This document shows, piece by piece, positions 42,850-51,946 of a stretch of 64,000 nucleotides of DNA. Where the stretch lies: assembly GCA_964536965.1 (NCBI GenBank), contig CAZIAL010000014.1, positions 10,603-74,602 on the forward strand. The letters are read 5' to 3'. Numbering within the stretch: the first letter of the stretch is position 1; each line of letters starts with the position of its first letter. The translations under genes and the position numbers were made by a program. Under the pieces are notes generated by a model. The model was not told the DNA's origin. It did not search any database and saw only the letters and a program-made list of their open reading frames with translations. Origin of the DNA: JACMQW01 sp964536965 (GTDB lineage: Bacteria; Bdellovibrionota; UBA1018).

Positions 42850-43806
42850 CTATTCAATCTGCGGGAGACTTGGAAAAAGGCGACCTACCCCCTCGAACAG
42901 AGATCGCGCGTATTCGAGGGATTCCCCGAGAGCGCCTCCCTGGCAGGTAGCTCGGTGGCTCACTCCGAAAAGAACGGGAGATCCGTTCTGATCCGGCGCG
43001 AACCATGGGCCGCCGGAGTCGCCGCCACAGAGAGGCTCCTGCGAACTGAAAGCCCGCAGCAAAGGCCGCAAATGAAGTCCGCCACTCTTTTCCAAAGTCA
43101 CGGCGACTTGTTTTAAAGCGCCGCCTGCGGCTTGCTTCCCAGGGGTTTCACCAAATCCATAAATCCGTGCGTTCGAAGTCAGCGGGTCGATCTTTCCTCG
43201 CAAACGCGCAAATGGAAGGACCCCCTTCGGCACCGAAGGAATCCGGATCAGCGCAAAGTCGCCGATGGAGGTTCGCCCATCGAGGACCATAAAAAATTCA
43301 TCCGGCGTTTCCAGGTTCCGCTCGATGTAGTCGCGGCTGATGTAAATCTCCTCGGCCGAAACGGCCAGTCGTTCTCCGTCCCTATCGTGATCCGCCAAGA
43401 ACACCTGGTGGCGGCCCAGCGCAGGACCGGAGAACCGATAGACTTGGTTCTCGAGCAGCTCACCCGGGAAACGCCCTCCCGCGAAATCCGATCGCAAACG
43501 AGCGCGAGGAAAAATACAGTGGGCCGCGGTCAGCACGAACTCGGGTGAAATGATCACTCCCGAACAGATCCCCTCTTCGACCGACGCCGAGGAAATGGCG
43601 GGGCGAGGGATCGGGCGGTCTATCGAGATGGGATTCCGGGAACTCGCGGACGGCGATTTCTCCGTTTCCTCGTTCGACATGACGAGCCGCTGTGATCGAA
43701 TCCAGACTAAACTCCGGGGGAGTTCGCTCCAGTCCGATACGGAATCCGCGGAAAAGGCCGAAGCATTCACCCCGACGAAAACCAGCCAGGCGCAAAGTAA
43801 ACGCAT
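42850..43806 (-). CDS. exported trypsin-like serine protease
   Basis: 318 residues from ATG 43806, with a signal peptide (LLCAWLVFVGVNASAFSA). S1 catalytic triad present: H96 (VLTAAHC), D183 (GDFALIRI), S264 (CGGDSGGPW). Cys pairs around His and Ser fit disulfides. It lacks PDZ domains, so it is a digestive/processing type and not DegP. Two bases downstream of the gene at 43809, clearly one operon. Confidence 0.9.
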   Translation of the reverse strand: MRLLCAWLVFVGVNASAFSADSVSDWSELPRSLVWIRSQRLVMSNEETEKSPSASSRNPISIDRPIPRPAISSASVEEGICSGVIISPEFVLTAAHCIFPRARLRSDFAGGRFPGELLENQVYRFSGPALGRHQVFLADHDRDGERLAVSAEEIYISRDYIERNLETPDEFFMVLDGRTSIGDFALIRIPSVPKGVLPFARLRGKIDPLTSNARIYGFGETPGKQAAGGALKQVAVTLEKSGGLHLRPLLRAFSSQEPLCGGDSGGPWFAPDQNGSPVLFGVSHRATCQGGALGESLEYARSLFEGVGRLFPSLPQIE

Positions 43807-43808
43807 GC

Positions 43809-44264
43809 TTACTCGCCGGATTTTACGAACTCGATCGTGGTCTCGACGACCCCATCCGGAGTGTTCTGGTCGCCCGTGGCGAGGAACTCGGCTTTGAAGG
43901 TTGCCGTCAGCACGGGCTCGGAATCGATCACCTGGAGCGTTCCGGAAATGTTCAGCAATTGGGCGCAGCCCAAGTACTCGCAACCTTCCGCGAAGTCCTC
44001 GTCGAATTCGTATTCATCCGTCCCCGGAATTCTTTCCAGGGTCACCTGGTACTCCGAGTGCCTTTCGTTCCCAAAAATAATCCGAAGCGACCGACCCACG
44101 CCGTACTGGATCGTCAGAAACTCACAGGCCTCGAAATCTCCGGGGCAGCCCCCCTTCACCGCCATATACTCGCCCAGTACTTGAGGATTCGCGGCGAACC
44201 CCGCCGGCGAGAAGCTGAGAGTTCCGAGAACGGTGAATAGTGCGAACAGAATCGTTTTTTTCAT
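43809..44264 (-). CDS. exported hypothetical protein, partner gene of the protease
   Basis: 151 residues: signal peptide (ILFALFTVLGTLSFSPAGFA), then a beta-rich domain with four Cys (GGCPGDFEACE, EGCEYLGCAQ). No family recognised. Being immediately upstream of, and co-transcribed with, a trypsin-like protease, it could be an inhibitor or chaperone, but that is inference from position only. Confidence 0.7.
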   Translation of the reverse strand: MKKTILFALFTVLGTLSFSPAGFAANPQVLGEYMAVKGGCPGDFEACEFLTIQYGVGRSLRIIFGNERHSEYQVTLERIPGTDEYEFDEDFAEGCEYLGCAQLLNISGTLQVIDSEPVLTATFKAEFLATGDQNTPDGVVETTIEFVKSGE

Positions 44265-44509
44265 ATTCGGGGGCTCCGAAGTTCAAAGATTTTTAGGCCG
44301 AAGGAGCCCGCAACCTATCTCAAAATAATGCGCTGCGCAATCCCTAAAGTCTTCTGCCGCGGAGAAGGATCGGCGAGCCCGGTTTCTGAGGCCTTAGTCC
44401 CGGGCCGAGCATGGCCCGGTCGTTGCTTCGTTAGCAGGGGAATCGGCGAATTGCCGCATCCTAACCCCCAGCTCGTCGCGGCCCGCGGCGAAAACCTAAG
44501 GAGAATTTC

Positions 44510-44743
44510 ATGAAGAACAATCGTCGCAACTCGATCGGTATTTCCAAGCTCGCATTCGTCGCCGTCGGCGGTTACCTACTCTGGAAAAACCGGTTCAAGG
44601 TCCAGGAGCTTCTCGAATCCCAGGGCGTGAAAACGCCATGGATGAATTCGAACGTCAGTGAAGCCGTCCAGTCGGGCGCGGCAAAACTCAGCGGAGCGAC
44701 GAAACGCACCTTCCAGAGCGAGTCGGACGCTCCCCTCGTCTAA
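44510..44743 (+). CDS. small membrane-anchored protein
   Basis: 77 residues, with AAGGAGAATTTC before the ATG. One hydrophobic segment (ISKLAFVAVGGYLLW) then a polar tail. A 7-bp GC hairpin (ccgggcc/ggcccgg, 44400-44419) lies in the leader region. No family recognised. Confidence 0.6.
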   Translation: MKNNRRNSIGISKLAFVAVGGYLLWKNRFKVQELLESQGVKTPWMNSNVSEAVQSGAAKLSGATKRTFQSESDAPLV

Positions 44744-44757
44744 ACTTCGAGCGTCCT

Positions 44758-46227
44758 CTAGAGCAACGAACAACCGAAGCGTTCGGACATCATCCGCGCC
44801 CTCTGGGCCGGCATGATTCCGAACGTCGCGGTCTTCGTCTTCTCATTTATTTTCTTCCGAAGCAGCGGAAACCCGTTCTTCACGAGCGCCGTACAGTACG
44901 CTTCGGTCTGGCCGACGACGAATCGGCACGCGCAGTAATCTTTCGCACGCACGGCCGCGAGGAGTTTCGTGAACAGCAAAGGAAACGTCCGCTTCCGGGT
45001 ATAAACGGGCGGGGCGGGATCCGTATCCTCCGGCGAACGGTGGAAGGACCCTGGAGTCGGCTCGATCTCGATCGTAAATTCGCCTTCCGGCGGCACGACC
45101 ACGGCCGCCGCGGCCCGCGTAAAGAACTCGTTCCAGTCCATCGCGTCGTCCCCGTCATCATGCGCGAGGCGGACAATGACCAGGTCTTTCGACGGGATGA
45201 TCGTGATCATCTGGCCGTTGTGGCCGAGGGCAAAATAGGTATCCGCCGGCGCGGTCGGATAGGGTGCGGGCAGGTCCCACTTCGGCGCCGGCTCGTTCAG
45301 CCAAAATCCCATTCCATAAGTCTTCGTTCCCTCGGGGCGAACGCTTCCGGAGGCGAGTCCGGGGCTGAGCGTGCGAATCTGCGTGATCCACTCTTTCGAG
45401 ACGATTTGCTCATTCGCCCATCTCCCGTTCTTCAGGAGGAGATAACCGAAGCGCGCATAATCTCGAGCGGTAGCGTAGATCGAGCTCCCGCCATCGAAAC
45501 TGCCGGAGTCGTCCCGCTCCCAAACCACGTTCTTCATGCCGATTCGGTCGAAGAGGCGCGTCCAAGGATAGCGATCATAATTTTCGGTCGTCATCCGGTA
45601 TTTTAGGACTCCCATCGCGAGGTTCATGTCCCCCGTGGAATAATAGTAGTGTTCGCCGGGAGCGGCGGTCATCGGACGAGTCGCGACGAAGGCTGCGCGA
45701 TCTTTCCGCGCGTCCATGTAAAGCATCTGGATGACGTCCGAACGGAGCGGCGCCTTCGTCGAATAGTCCTCTTTCCACTCGATCCCCGAGGTCATGTTCA
45801 GGAGATTCGTCAGCGTGAGACGTTCGCGATAGGCCTGTTCGGTGGGGTTTCGCGCTGGGAATGGAAAATAATCATGAATCCGCAGGTCGCGGGTGACGAG
45901 GCGGTCCGACTCCGCGATTCCGGCGACGACCGTCGTCACGCTTTTCGCGATCGACCAGGAAAGATGTCGCATCGTGGGATGAAAACCATATGCGTACTTC
46001 TCCAGTACGACCTTGCCCTGGTGGATCACGAGCAACGCGTCGGGCTTCCGCTTTTCATCGTCGATCATTCCATATTCAGCGAAAGACGCGAGTTTCGCGG
46101 GGTCCATCCCGACCGACTCCGGCGAGACCGTTTCCCAGTCCGTGCCGGGATAGTCGTCGGACGAGGCGAACGAAGTCGCGAACGGAATGACGAGTAGCAG
46201 AAGCGGGAGGCAGCGAAGATTCTTCAT
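44758..46227 (-). CDS. exported serine beta-lactamase-like hydrolase
   Basis: 489 residues with a signal peptide. Class C/PBP-like catalytic pieces: SWSIAKS with nucleophile S92 and K95, the Tyr motif YYYSTG near 195, and a third-box equivalent GHNGQM. The family includes esterases and D-amino peptidases as well as beta-lactamases; resistance cannot be inferred. The C-terminal ~110 residues (PAPPVYTRKRTFPLLFTKLLAAV...CACRFVVGQTEAYC) form an extra Cys-containing segment. Confidence 0.88.
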   Translation of the reverse strand: MKNLRCLPLLLLVIPFATSFASSDDYPGTDWETVSPESVGMDPAKLASFAEYGMIDDEKRKPDALLVIHQGKVVLEKYAYGFHPTMRHLSWSIAKSVTTVVAGIAESDRLVTRDLRIHDYFPFPARNPTEQAYRERLTLTNLLNMTSGIEWKEDYSTKAPLRSDVIQMLYMDARKDRAAFVATRPMTAAPGEHYYYSTGDMNLAMGVLKYRMTTENYDRYPWTRLFDRIGMKNVVWERDDSGSFDGGSSIYATARDYARFGYLLLKNGRWANEQIVSKEWITQIRTLSPGLASGSVRPEGTKTYGMGFWLNEPAPKWDLPAPYPTAPADTYFALGHNGQMITIIPSKDLVIVRLAHDDGDDAMDWNEFFTRAAAAVVVPPEGEFTIEIEPTPGSFHRSPEDTDPAPPVYTRKRTFPLLFTKLLAAVRAKDYCACRFVVGQTEAYCTALVKNGFPLLRKKINEKTKTATFGIMPAQRARMMSERFGCSLL

Positions 46228-46429
46228 CCAGGGTGAATCCCACGAGCGAAATCCGAAGTCGAATGAGAAAGCGGCGGAAATGCCGCGGACGTAGGAGACC
46301 TCGCCTGGGTGGCTACGATCGAGAACCTCGATGAACTTCCCTTCCCACCTTTCGGCGCACGATCTTAGGATTTACACACTCGGCGTAAAGTTCGCGCGAG
46401 CGCCCCCGTCGTCAGCGTCTGATCGCGTT

Positions 46430-47446
46430 TTAGACCGAGGAGAAACGCCCCTCCGCGCTGAGTTCGGCCACGACCCCGAGCTCGAGGCACGCGGTTCCGT
46501 TCCCGTGGCCTACGGGGAGTCCGTAGTAAACCGGTATGCCGAGTTCGCGGCCGAGATCTCCGAAAACGGTATCGAGAACCTGGCGATCACTCAGCAGCCG
46601 GCGCAGCGGCTTCATCGGCACCTTCGCGCTTGCTTTCGATTTCCCGCGGGGGGCTTTCGCGTAGACCTGCGGACTCGCGTCCTTACATTCGGTAAACGTC
46701 CCCAGCACGATCGCGCGGACTCCCTGGAACGCACCGGCCAGCTGGAGCTGGCGCACCATCCGGTCCATGCGGTAAGGCGCCTCGCCGATCTCTTCGAGAA
46801 AAAGGATCTTACCCTTCAGATCGAATGCGTACGGGGTCCCGAAAACGGAATGGACCATGGCCAGGTTTCCGCCGACCACTTCGCCGCGAATCGAACGAAA
46901 GCCTTCGGGCTTGAAGAGCGGCTTTGTTTTAAAACTGAAACTTCCTTTCGCCTCGCCGAGCGTGCGCACGAAAGCCTGCCAGTCCTTGCCTTTCACCCGC
47001 TCGATATGAAACGTCGCCGGCATCGGTCCGTGGATCGTGCGCCAGTTCCATTTCCGGCGGACGTAATCCAGGAGGACGGTCGCGTCGCTAAAACCGACGA
47101 GGGTTTTCGGCTCGGGAATTCCGGCCTTCTTCGTGACTTCGTCGAGGATCGGGAGAATCCGGACGGCGCCGTATCCGCCGCGCGCGGCCCAGACGACCTG
47201 GAGATCGGGGTCGAAAGCGTAATCGAGAAATGCGAGCGCTCGATCCGAGTCCGAGCCCGCGAAAAGTCCTTCGACCTGCTTCACCTGCGGATGGAAACAA
47301 ACTTCGAAGCCTTCATCAGCGAGCCGGGTCGCTCCGAGCGCGAGCTCGACCAGGGGCGCGGGCGAGGACGGCGCGACGACCCCGACCATCGGTCGGTGGG
47401 TTGCGGTCATTTTTTTCGAAGCGGAACGGGAGGACTTTTTACGCAT
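46430..47446 (-). CDS. ldcA: LD-carboxypeptidase (peptidase S66)
   Basis: Cleaves the terminal D-Ala from muropeptide tetrapeptides in wall recycling. 338 residues. Oxyanion/nucleophile GFSDAT (S120), catalytic Glu in LFLEEIGEAPYRMDRM and His in VGHGNG, as in the Ser-His-Glu triad of S66. N-terminal VVAPSSPA is typical. A Lys-rich insertion (APRGKSKASAKVPMK) near residue 270 is unusual. Tandem with engB. Confidence 0.88.
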   Translation of the reverse strand: MRKKSSRSASKKMTATHRPMVGVVAPSSPAPLVELALGATRLADEGFEVCFHPQVKQVEGLFAGSDSDRALAFLDYAFDPDLQVVWAARGGYGAVRILPILDEVTKKAGIPEPKTLVGFSDATVLLDYVRRKWNWRTIHGPMPATFHIERVKGKDWQAFVRTLGEAKGSFSFKTKPLFKPEGFRSIRGEVVGGNLAMVHSVFGTPYAFDLKGKILFLEEIGEAPYRMDRMVRQLQLAGAFQGVRAIVLGTFTECKDASPQVYAKAPRGKSKASAKVPMKPLRRLLSDRQVLDTVFGDLGRELGIPVYYGLPVGHGNGTACLELGVVAELSAEGRFSSV

Positions 47447-47463
47447 TTTTCACTCGCGAGCGC

Positions 47464-48093
47464 CTACTCCTGGAACTGGGTGGGCGGCGCGACCTTTCGA
47501 ATTTCAGACTGGATTTCGCGAATGCCGATGCCCTTCTCGGAAGAGGTCCAGAAGATCAGCTCGGGGCCGTAGCCGAGCTCGGAAATCGCGGATTCGATCG
47601 CACGGCGGCGTTTCGCCTTTTCGGACTGATTTTTCCACTGGTCCATTTTCGTCACCGCGAAAAGCATCGGAATGGATTCGTCGCGAAGAAAATCGATCGC
47701 CTCGAGATCTTTATCCGACGGCCCGTTTCGCGCGTCGATCAGTACGATCGCGTACTCAAGTCCTTCGTCGACCGCGATGTATTCGGCGATCAGGTTCGCC
47801 CACTTCTCGCGGTCATCTTTCGACTGGCGGGCGAATCCGTATCCGGGAAGATCGACGATGATCTTTCCGCCGTCCTTCCAGTCGTAAAAATGCAAGGCCC
47901 GCGTCTTCCCGGGTTCGGCGCTCGTTTGCGCGACGCGGGAACCGACCACGCGGTTGATCAGCGAACTTTTACCGACGTTCGAACGTCCGACAAAGGCGAC
48001 GCGACCTTCCGTCCGGCCCTGGAGGGGCGTTCCGGTGAATTCGGTCGCGAGCTGCGACGGGTCGGCAAGGGTCCAAAGAAAATCAGCGGCCAT
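47464..48093 (-). CDS. engB: ribosome-biogenesis GTPase EngB/YsxC
   Basis: Essential GTPase for large-subunit assembly. 209 residues from ATG 48093. G1 GRSNVGKSS, G2 region KTRALHFY, G3 DLPGYGFA and G4 TKMD all present. The open frame extends further upstream but with unrelated sequence, so I use the internal Met. Divergent from the sigma-54 type regulator. Confidence 0.93.
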   Translation of the reverse strand: MAADFLWTLADPSQLATEFTGTPLQGRTEGRVAFVGRSNVGKSSLINRVVGSRVAQTSAEPGKTRALHFYDWKDGGKIIVDLPGYGFARQSKDDREKWANLIAEYIAVDEGLEYAIVLIDARNGPSDKDLEAIDFLRDESIPMLFAVTKMDQWKNQSEKAKRRRAIESAISELGYGPELIFWTSSEKGIGIREIQSEIRKVAPPTQFQE

Positions 48094-48286
48094 AGGATGG
48101 CTCGATTCTCGCCGATTTCGGGGTGAAAGACGAGACGCGAATCCCAGAAATGAAACGGAAAGCCCTCCTTTCAAGCCCCCATCGCGCTCTATGCGCTCTG
48201 GCGACGGCATCCGGTTTGCTCTCTGGCAGACCGAACTGCGGACCCTAGCCCACGGCCGCGAAACGACCCCGACGAAAGGACTTCCC

Positions 48287-49633
48287 ATGAGCCTATTTCC
48301 CTCCCCTTCGCATCGCTACTCGCTCGAAATTTCCGACCCCAGCGGCGAGACCCGTCGCATCGACCTTCCCCAGAAGGGAATCGCCAGAATCGGGCGCGCC
48401 GAGGGCTACGAAATCGCCCTGCGGGATCCGACCTTACCCGCCTCCTGCGGAGCCCTGCACTTCGGAGAAACGGCGGGCGATTCCGGCGCCTGGCTAAAGC
48501 TCGAAGCGTCGGCGCCCGAAGCGCGGCTCGCCACGATCCCCGTGCGCGAATGTTTCGTTCCCCTCGAAACCGGTTTCGAACTCGGGGAAACGAAATTCCG
48601 TATCGTCCCGCGGATCGGCGCGCCCGCCCTGCCCCCGACGCCGCGTTCGGTCCGCGCATGGCGAACCGCTTCGGAATCCGGAACGCAGCTTCTCTGGACG
48701 ACGAAAAAAGCCGCCGCGACTCCGCTCTCGATCTACATCGCGGGCGAAACCGGCACCGGGAAGGAAGTCATCGCCGGACTCCTGCACGCCTGGAGCGAGC
48801 GGGCTGGAGCGCCCTTCGTCCCGCTCCACTGCGGGGCGCTCGCGCCTTCGCTGGCCGAAAGCGAGCTCTTCGGCCATCTGAAGGGCGCCTTTACCGGCGC
48901 CCACACCCAGCGCGCAGGGGCTCTGCTGGCCGCCCATGGCGGCACGCTCTTTCTGGACGAAGTGGGCGATCTTTCGCTCGAACTCCAGGTGAAGCTGCTT
49001 CGTTTTCTGGAAAACGGGGAAATTCGCCAGGTCGGCAGCGACCAGATCCGCCACGCGGATGTCCGCGTCGTCTGCGCGACCCACTTGCCGCTGAAGAAGT
49101 TGGTCGATGAGGGAAAATTCCGGCGTGATCTGTATTACCGGCTCGCGTCGGTCACGATCGAAATCCCCACGCTTCGATCCCGCCCCGCCGATATCGCGCA
49201 ACTCGCCCGCGAGTTCGCCGCGGAACTCGGGAAAACGGTCGCTCCCCGCACGCTCCTTCGCCTCCAGGCCTACTCCTGGCCGGGGAATGTGCGCGAGCTC
49301 CGTCACGCGATCGAACGGGCGGCCGGACTTTCCGGGCCTTTCCAGCCGATTCTCGGCGACGAGGCCTTCGAGTTCCTCTTCGCGGGGGAATCCCTGGAAG
49401 CGGGCGAAGGATTCGTCGCGGGACGTCTCGCCGATGGAATGCTCACCCTGGAAGAAATGGAACGCGTGATGATCCTGCGGGCGCTCCAGCTTTCGTTCGG
49501 CAATCGCGCGGATGCGGCGAAGGTCCTCGGCGTGGCGCGCAGCACGCTTTTCGAAATGCTGAAACGGCATGGAATCGAAGGCCCGCGGGCGGAACTGCTC
49601 AAGCGAAAACGCGCGGCGCGTACGGCGGCCTAG
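48287..49633 (+). CDS. sigma-54-type activator with FHA domain
   Basis: 448 residues from ATG 48287 (AAGGA upstream). N-terminal ~115 residues form an FHA-like phosphothreonine-binding domain (KGIARIGRAEGYEIALRDPTLPASCGALHFGE). AAA+ ATPase: Walker A GETGTGKE (153-160), the sigma-54 contact loop GAFTGA near 200, Walker B GGTLFLDEVGDL and an Arg finger region. C-terminal Fis-type HTH (NRADAAKVLGVARSTLFEMLKRHGI). FHA-AAA-HTH proteins are typical of myxobacterial and related lineages, where Ser/Thr kinases feed into sigma-54 promoters. Confidence 0.9.
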   Translation: MSLFPSPSHRYSLEISDPSGETRRIDLPQKGIARIGRAEGYEIALRDPTLPASCGALHFGETAGDSGAWLKLEASAPEARLATIPVRECFVPLETGFELGETKFRIVPRIGAPALPPTPRSVRAWRTASESGTQLLWTTKKAAATPLSIYIAGETGTGKEVIAGLLHAWSERAGAPFVPLHCGALAPSLAESELFGHLKGAFTGAHTQRAGALLAAHGGTLFLDEVGDLSLELQVKLLRFLENGEIRQVGSDQIRHADVRVVCATHLPLKKLVDEGKFRRDLYYRLASVTIEIPTLRSRPADIAQLAREFAAELGKTVAPRTLLRLQAYSWPGNVRELRHAIERAAGLSGPFQPILGDEAFEFLFAGESLEAGEGFVAGRLADGMLTLEEMERVMILRALQLSFGNRADAAKVLGVARSTLFEMLKRHGIEGPRAELLKRKRAARTAA

Positions 49634-49653
49634 TTACCTTCGTTCGCCCGGTT

Positions 49654-50325
49654 CTAACTGACGATAAACCGAGGAAAGAGGACCTCGATGATCGTGCCCT
49701 TGATCTCGCGCTGTTCGAGGAGGCGATTCAGGGCGTCCCGAATTTCCTCGCGAAACGCTTTCTTCCCACCGGTCGACAGGATCTTATCCCGATCGGTGGG
49801 AGTGAAAAGCGGGCCGAGCTCTCCGCGAGCGCGGTCGACATTCGACTTGATCCATTCGCAGGCTTCGATGTCGCTGCAGGCGACGACGATCTCCATCTCG
49901 GCGGCGCGGAGCCCGGAAGAACGAGTCACCCCTTCTTCCTCCCGCAGCTCGAGCGTGAAGGTGCCGAGGGTCTGGTACGGCGGCGGTTCCTGCGCCCGAC
50001 GAAGTTCTTCCGCTCGCGCTTTCTCGGCGGCGGCGATTTCGGCCGCGGCCGCGAGTTCCAGCCGCTGGCGCTCGCGATCGCGCACGACGTATTGGCCGAA
50101 AAGGTAGAACGTGATGCCCACGCCGACCAGCGAAAGATAAAAGACGACGGACATCCGCCGCGTCGGGAAGTCCGGAGACCGAAGGCCGCGCCACGCCTCG
50201 ACGAAACCCTCTTTCAGCTGCCCCGGGACGAGGGCGAGCGCTTTCAGGAATCCGACCAGCATTCCGGCCAGGGTTTTCATCACTCCGCGCGAGGCGGACT
50301 GGAGCATTTCCTTAGGCGATTCCAC
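49654..50325 (-). CDS. FliL-like membrane protein
   Basis: 223 residues. An N-terminal cytoplasmic stretch, one membrane span (VVFYLSLVGVGITFYLFG), an Ala/Glu/Arg helical linker, and a C-terminal domain resembling FliL (YQTLGTFTLELRE, EIVVACSDIEACEWIKSNV, REEIRDALNRLLEQREIKG..VLFPRFIVS). FliL supports flagellar stators; no other flagellar gene is near, and the long N-terminus is atypical, so it may be a specialised paralogue. Confidence 0.72.
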   Translation of the reverse strand: MESPKEMLQSASRGVMKTLAGMLVGFLKALALVPGQLKEGFVEAWRGLRSPDFPTRRMSVVFYLSLVGVGITFYLFGQYVVRDRERQRLELAAAAEIAAAEKARAEELRRAQEPPPYQTLGTFTLELREEEGVTRSSGLRAAEMEIVVACSDIEACEWIKSNVDRARGELGPLFTPTDRDKILSTGGKKAFREEIRDALNRLLEQREIKGTIIEVLFPRFIVS

Positions 50326-50344
50326 TCCTTAGAGTGTGAACGAC

Positions 50345-50794
50345 TTACTGGAGCTCTTCAACTTTATAGACGACGTGAGTGGACTCCCCGACCCAGGGAA
50401 GTTTCGCATACCGTTCGTGATAGAAAAGTTTCACGCGCTTATTCGTCTCGATCGCCTGGTTCATCGCCTGGAGGAGCGCCTCGTCCTTTTCCGCGCTGAA
50501 ATACCAGATACGAGTCGAAACTCCCGTTCCTCCGCCCGAAGCCGGATCCACGCTCGTTTCGATCATCCCCTGGGTCAGCTCCCCTTCATACGTTTTGAGG
50601 AGGAAACCCTTCTTCGAAATTTTCTGGATGGTGCCTACCCGAAACCCTTCGCTATAACTCGCGAACATCAGGAAGGCGATCGTCGCCGCCCCGATCACGA
50701 GCACGATCAGGATCAGAGTCAGGAAGGTCTTCTTGGCTCCGCGGGCGAAGGCGCCCCGCACTCGCGAGCCGGGGGTCATGGGGGATGTTTCCAT
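50345..50794 (-). CDS. hypothetical single-span membrane protein
   Basis: 149 residues: a membrane span at about 24-45 (FLTLILIVLVIGAATIAFLMF), then a conserved-looking soluble domain (SYSEGFRVGTIQKISKKGFLLKTYEGEL, WYFSAEKDEALLQAM, KLFYHERYAKLPWVGES). Similar proteins occur widely and are uncharacterised. Twenty bases separate it from the FliL-like gene, same strand. Confidence 0.75.
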   Translation of the reverse strand: METSPMTPGSRVRGAFARGAKKTFLTLILIVLVIGAATIAFLMFASYSEGFRVGTIQKISKKGFLLKTYEGELTQGMIETSVDPASGGGTGVSTRIWYFSAEKDEALLQAMNQAIETNKRVKLFYHERYAKLPWVGESTHVVYKVEELQ

Positions 50795-50923
50795 GCGCGA
50801 AAGATACCGTGCTGATGAAGAGTGTCAATCCATGTGTTCCTCCAATCCGGACTGCATTCATTCATTATGCCGCTCTGCGTGATCGTCGCTTCCGGCATTC
50901 GGCCATGCTAACCTCCAAGGCCC

Positions 50924-51946
50924 ATGGAAGCCTTTTACGAATTCGAGAAACCCATTGTTCTTCTTGAGAAAAAACTCGCCGACCTTCGCCAGCTCTCGAA
51001 AGAAGAAGGCATGGACTTCAAAAACGAAATCCAGTCCCTCGAGAAAAAAGTCGCGAAGCTGATCGAAGACACCTACGCAAATCTCTCCGCTTGGCAGCTG
51101 GTCCAAGTCTCCCGCCACCCGAACCGGCCCTACACCCGCGACTTCGTGGACGCCCTCTTCACGGATTTCCTGGAACTTTCGGGCGATCGAAATTTCGCCG
51201 ACGACCAGGCGATTCTGGGCGGCACCGCGCTCTGGGACCTGGGCGGCTCGCAGGGGAAAATTCCCGTCATGATCATCGGCCACCAAAAGGGCCGTTCGAC
51301 GAAGCAGAAGATGGAACGGAACTTCGGAATGGCGAAGCCCGAAGGATACCGAAAGGCGATGCGCCTGATGGAGCTCGCGTCCCGCGCCCAGATGCCGATC
51401 ATCACCTTCATCGATACGCCCGGAGCCTATCCCGGACTCGACGCCGAAGAACGCGGACAAGCCCAGGCCGTCGCGGAATCCATCCGCATGATGTTCGGAC
51501 TCGAAGTTCCGGTGGTCGCGCTCGTGATCGGCGAAGGCGGCTCGGGTGGCGCGCTCGCGATCGGGGTCGCCGACAAGGTCCTGATGATGGAATACTCCAC
51601 CTATTCCGTCATTTCGCCGGAGAGCTGCGCCTCGATTCTCTGGAATAACTCGGGACTCGCCGAACGCGCGGCCGAGAAGCTGAAAATGAACCCGAAGGAT
51701 CTCGTCGAACTCGGCGTCGTCGACGCCACGATCCCGGAACCCCTGGGGGGCGCGCACCGTGACTGGGCCGGGACATTCGAAAACGTCCGCAAAGGTCTCG
51801 CGAAACACTTCAACCCGCTCGTGAAAACGCAGGCGAAGGCGACGAATACGAAAAAACTCATGGCCGATCGCTACGCCAAGTTCCGCGAGATGGGCGAAGG
51901 GGCCCTGGCGCGTATTCGCGAACGGAGCGAGGAGCGCACGCAGTGA
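50924..51946 (+). CDS. accA: acetyl-CoA carboxylase carboxyltransferase subunit alpha
   Basis: First committed step of fatty-acid synthesis, with AccD. 340 residues. N-terminal helical region (FEKPIVLLEKKLADLRQL), HPNRPYTRDFV, ERNFGMAKPEGYRKAMRLMELA, FIDTPGAYPGLDAEERGQ, GEGGSGGALAIGV and YSVISPESCASILW are all signatures. Its TGA overlaps the GTG start of yicC by four bases, so accA-yicC-gmk are translationally coupled. Confidence 0.95.
   Translation: MEAFYEFEKPIVLLEKKLADLRQLSKEEGMDFKNEIQSLEKKVAKLIEDTYANLSAWQLVQVSRHPNRPYTRDFVDALFTDFLELSGDRNFADDQAILGGTALWDLGGSQGKIPVMIIGHQKGRSTKQKMERNFGMAKPEGYRKAMRLMELASRAQMPIITFIDTPGAYPGLDAEERGQAQAVAESIRMMFGLEVPVVALVIGEGGSGGALAIGVADKVLMMEYSTYSVISPESCASILWNNSGLAERAAEKLKMNPKDLVELGVVDATIPEPLGGAHRDWAGTFENVRKGLAKHFNPLVKTQAKATNTKKLMADRYAKFREMGEGALARIRERSEERTQ

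Noticed and set aside
42560..42850. Right attachment site of the second island
   Set aside because: Expected near the change to GC-rich DNA, but no ccaccatt or tRNA-Leu fragment was found there.
44758..46227. Antibiotic-resistance beta-lactamase
   Set aside because: The fold is shared with esterases and peptidases; the motifs do not show resistance activity.
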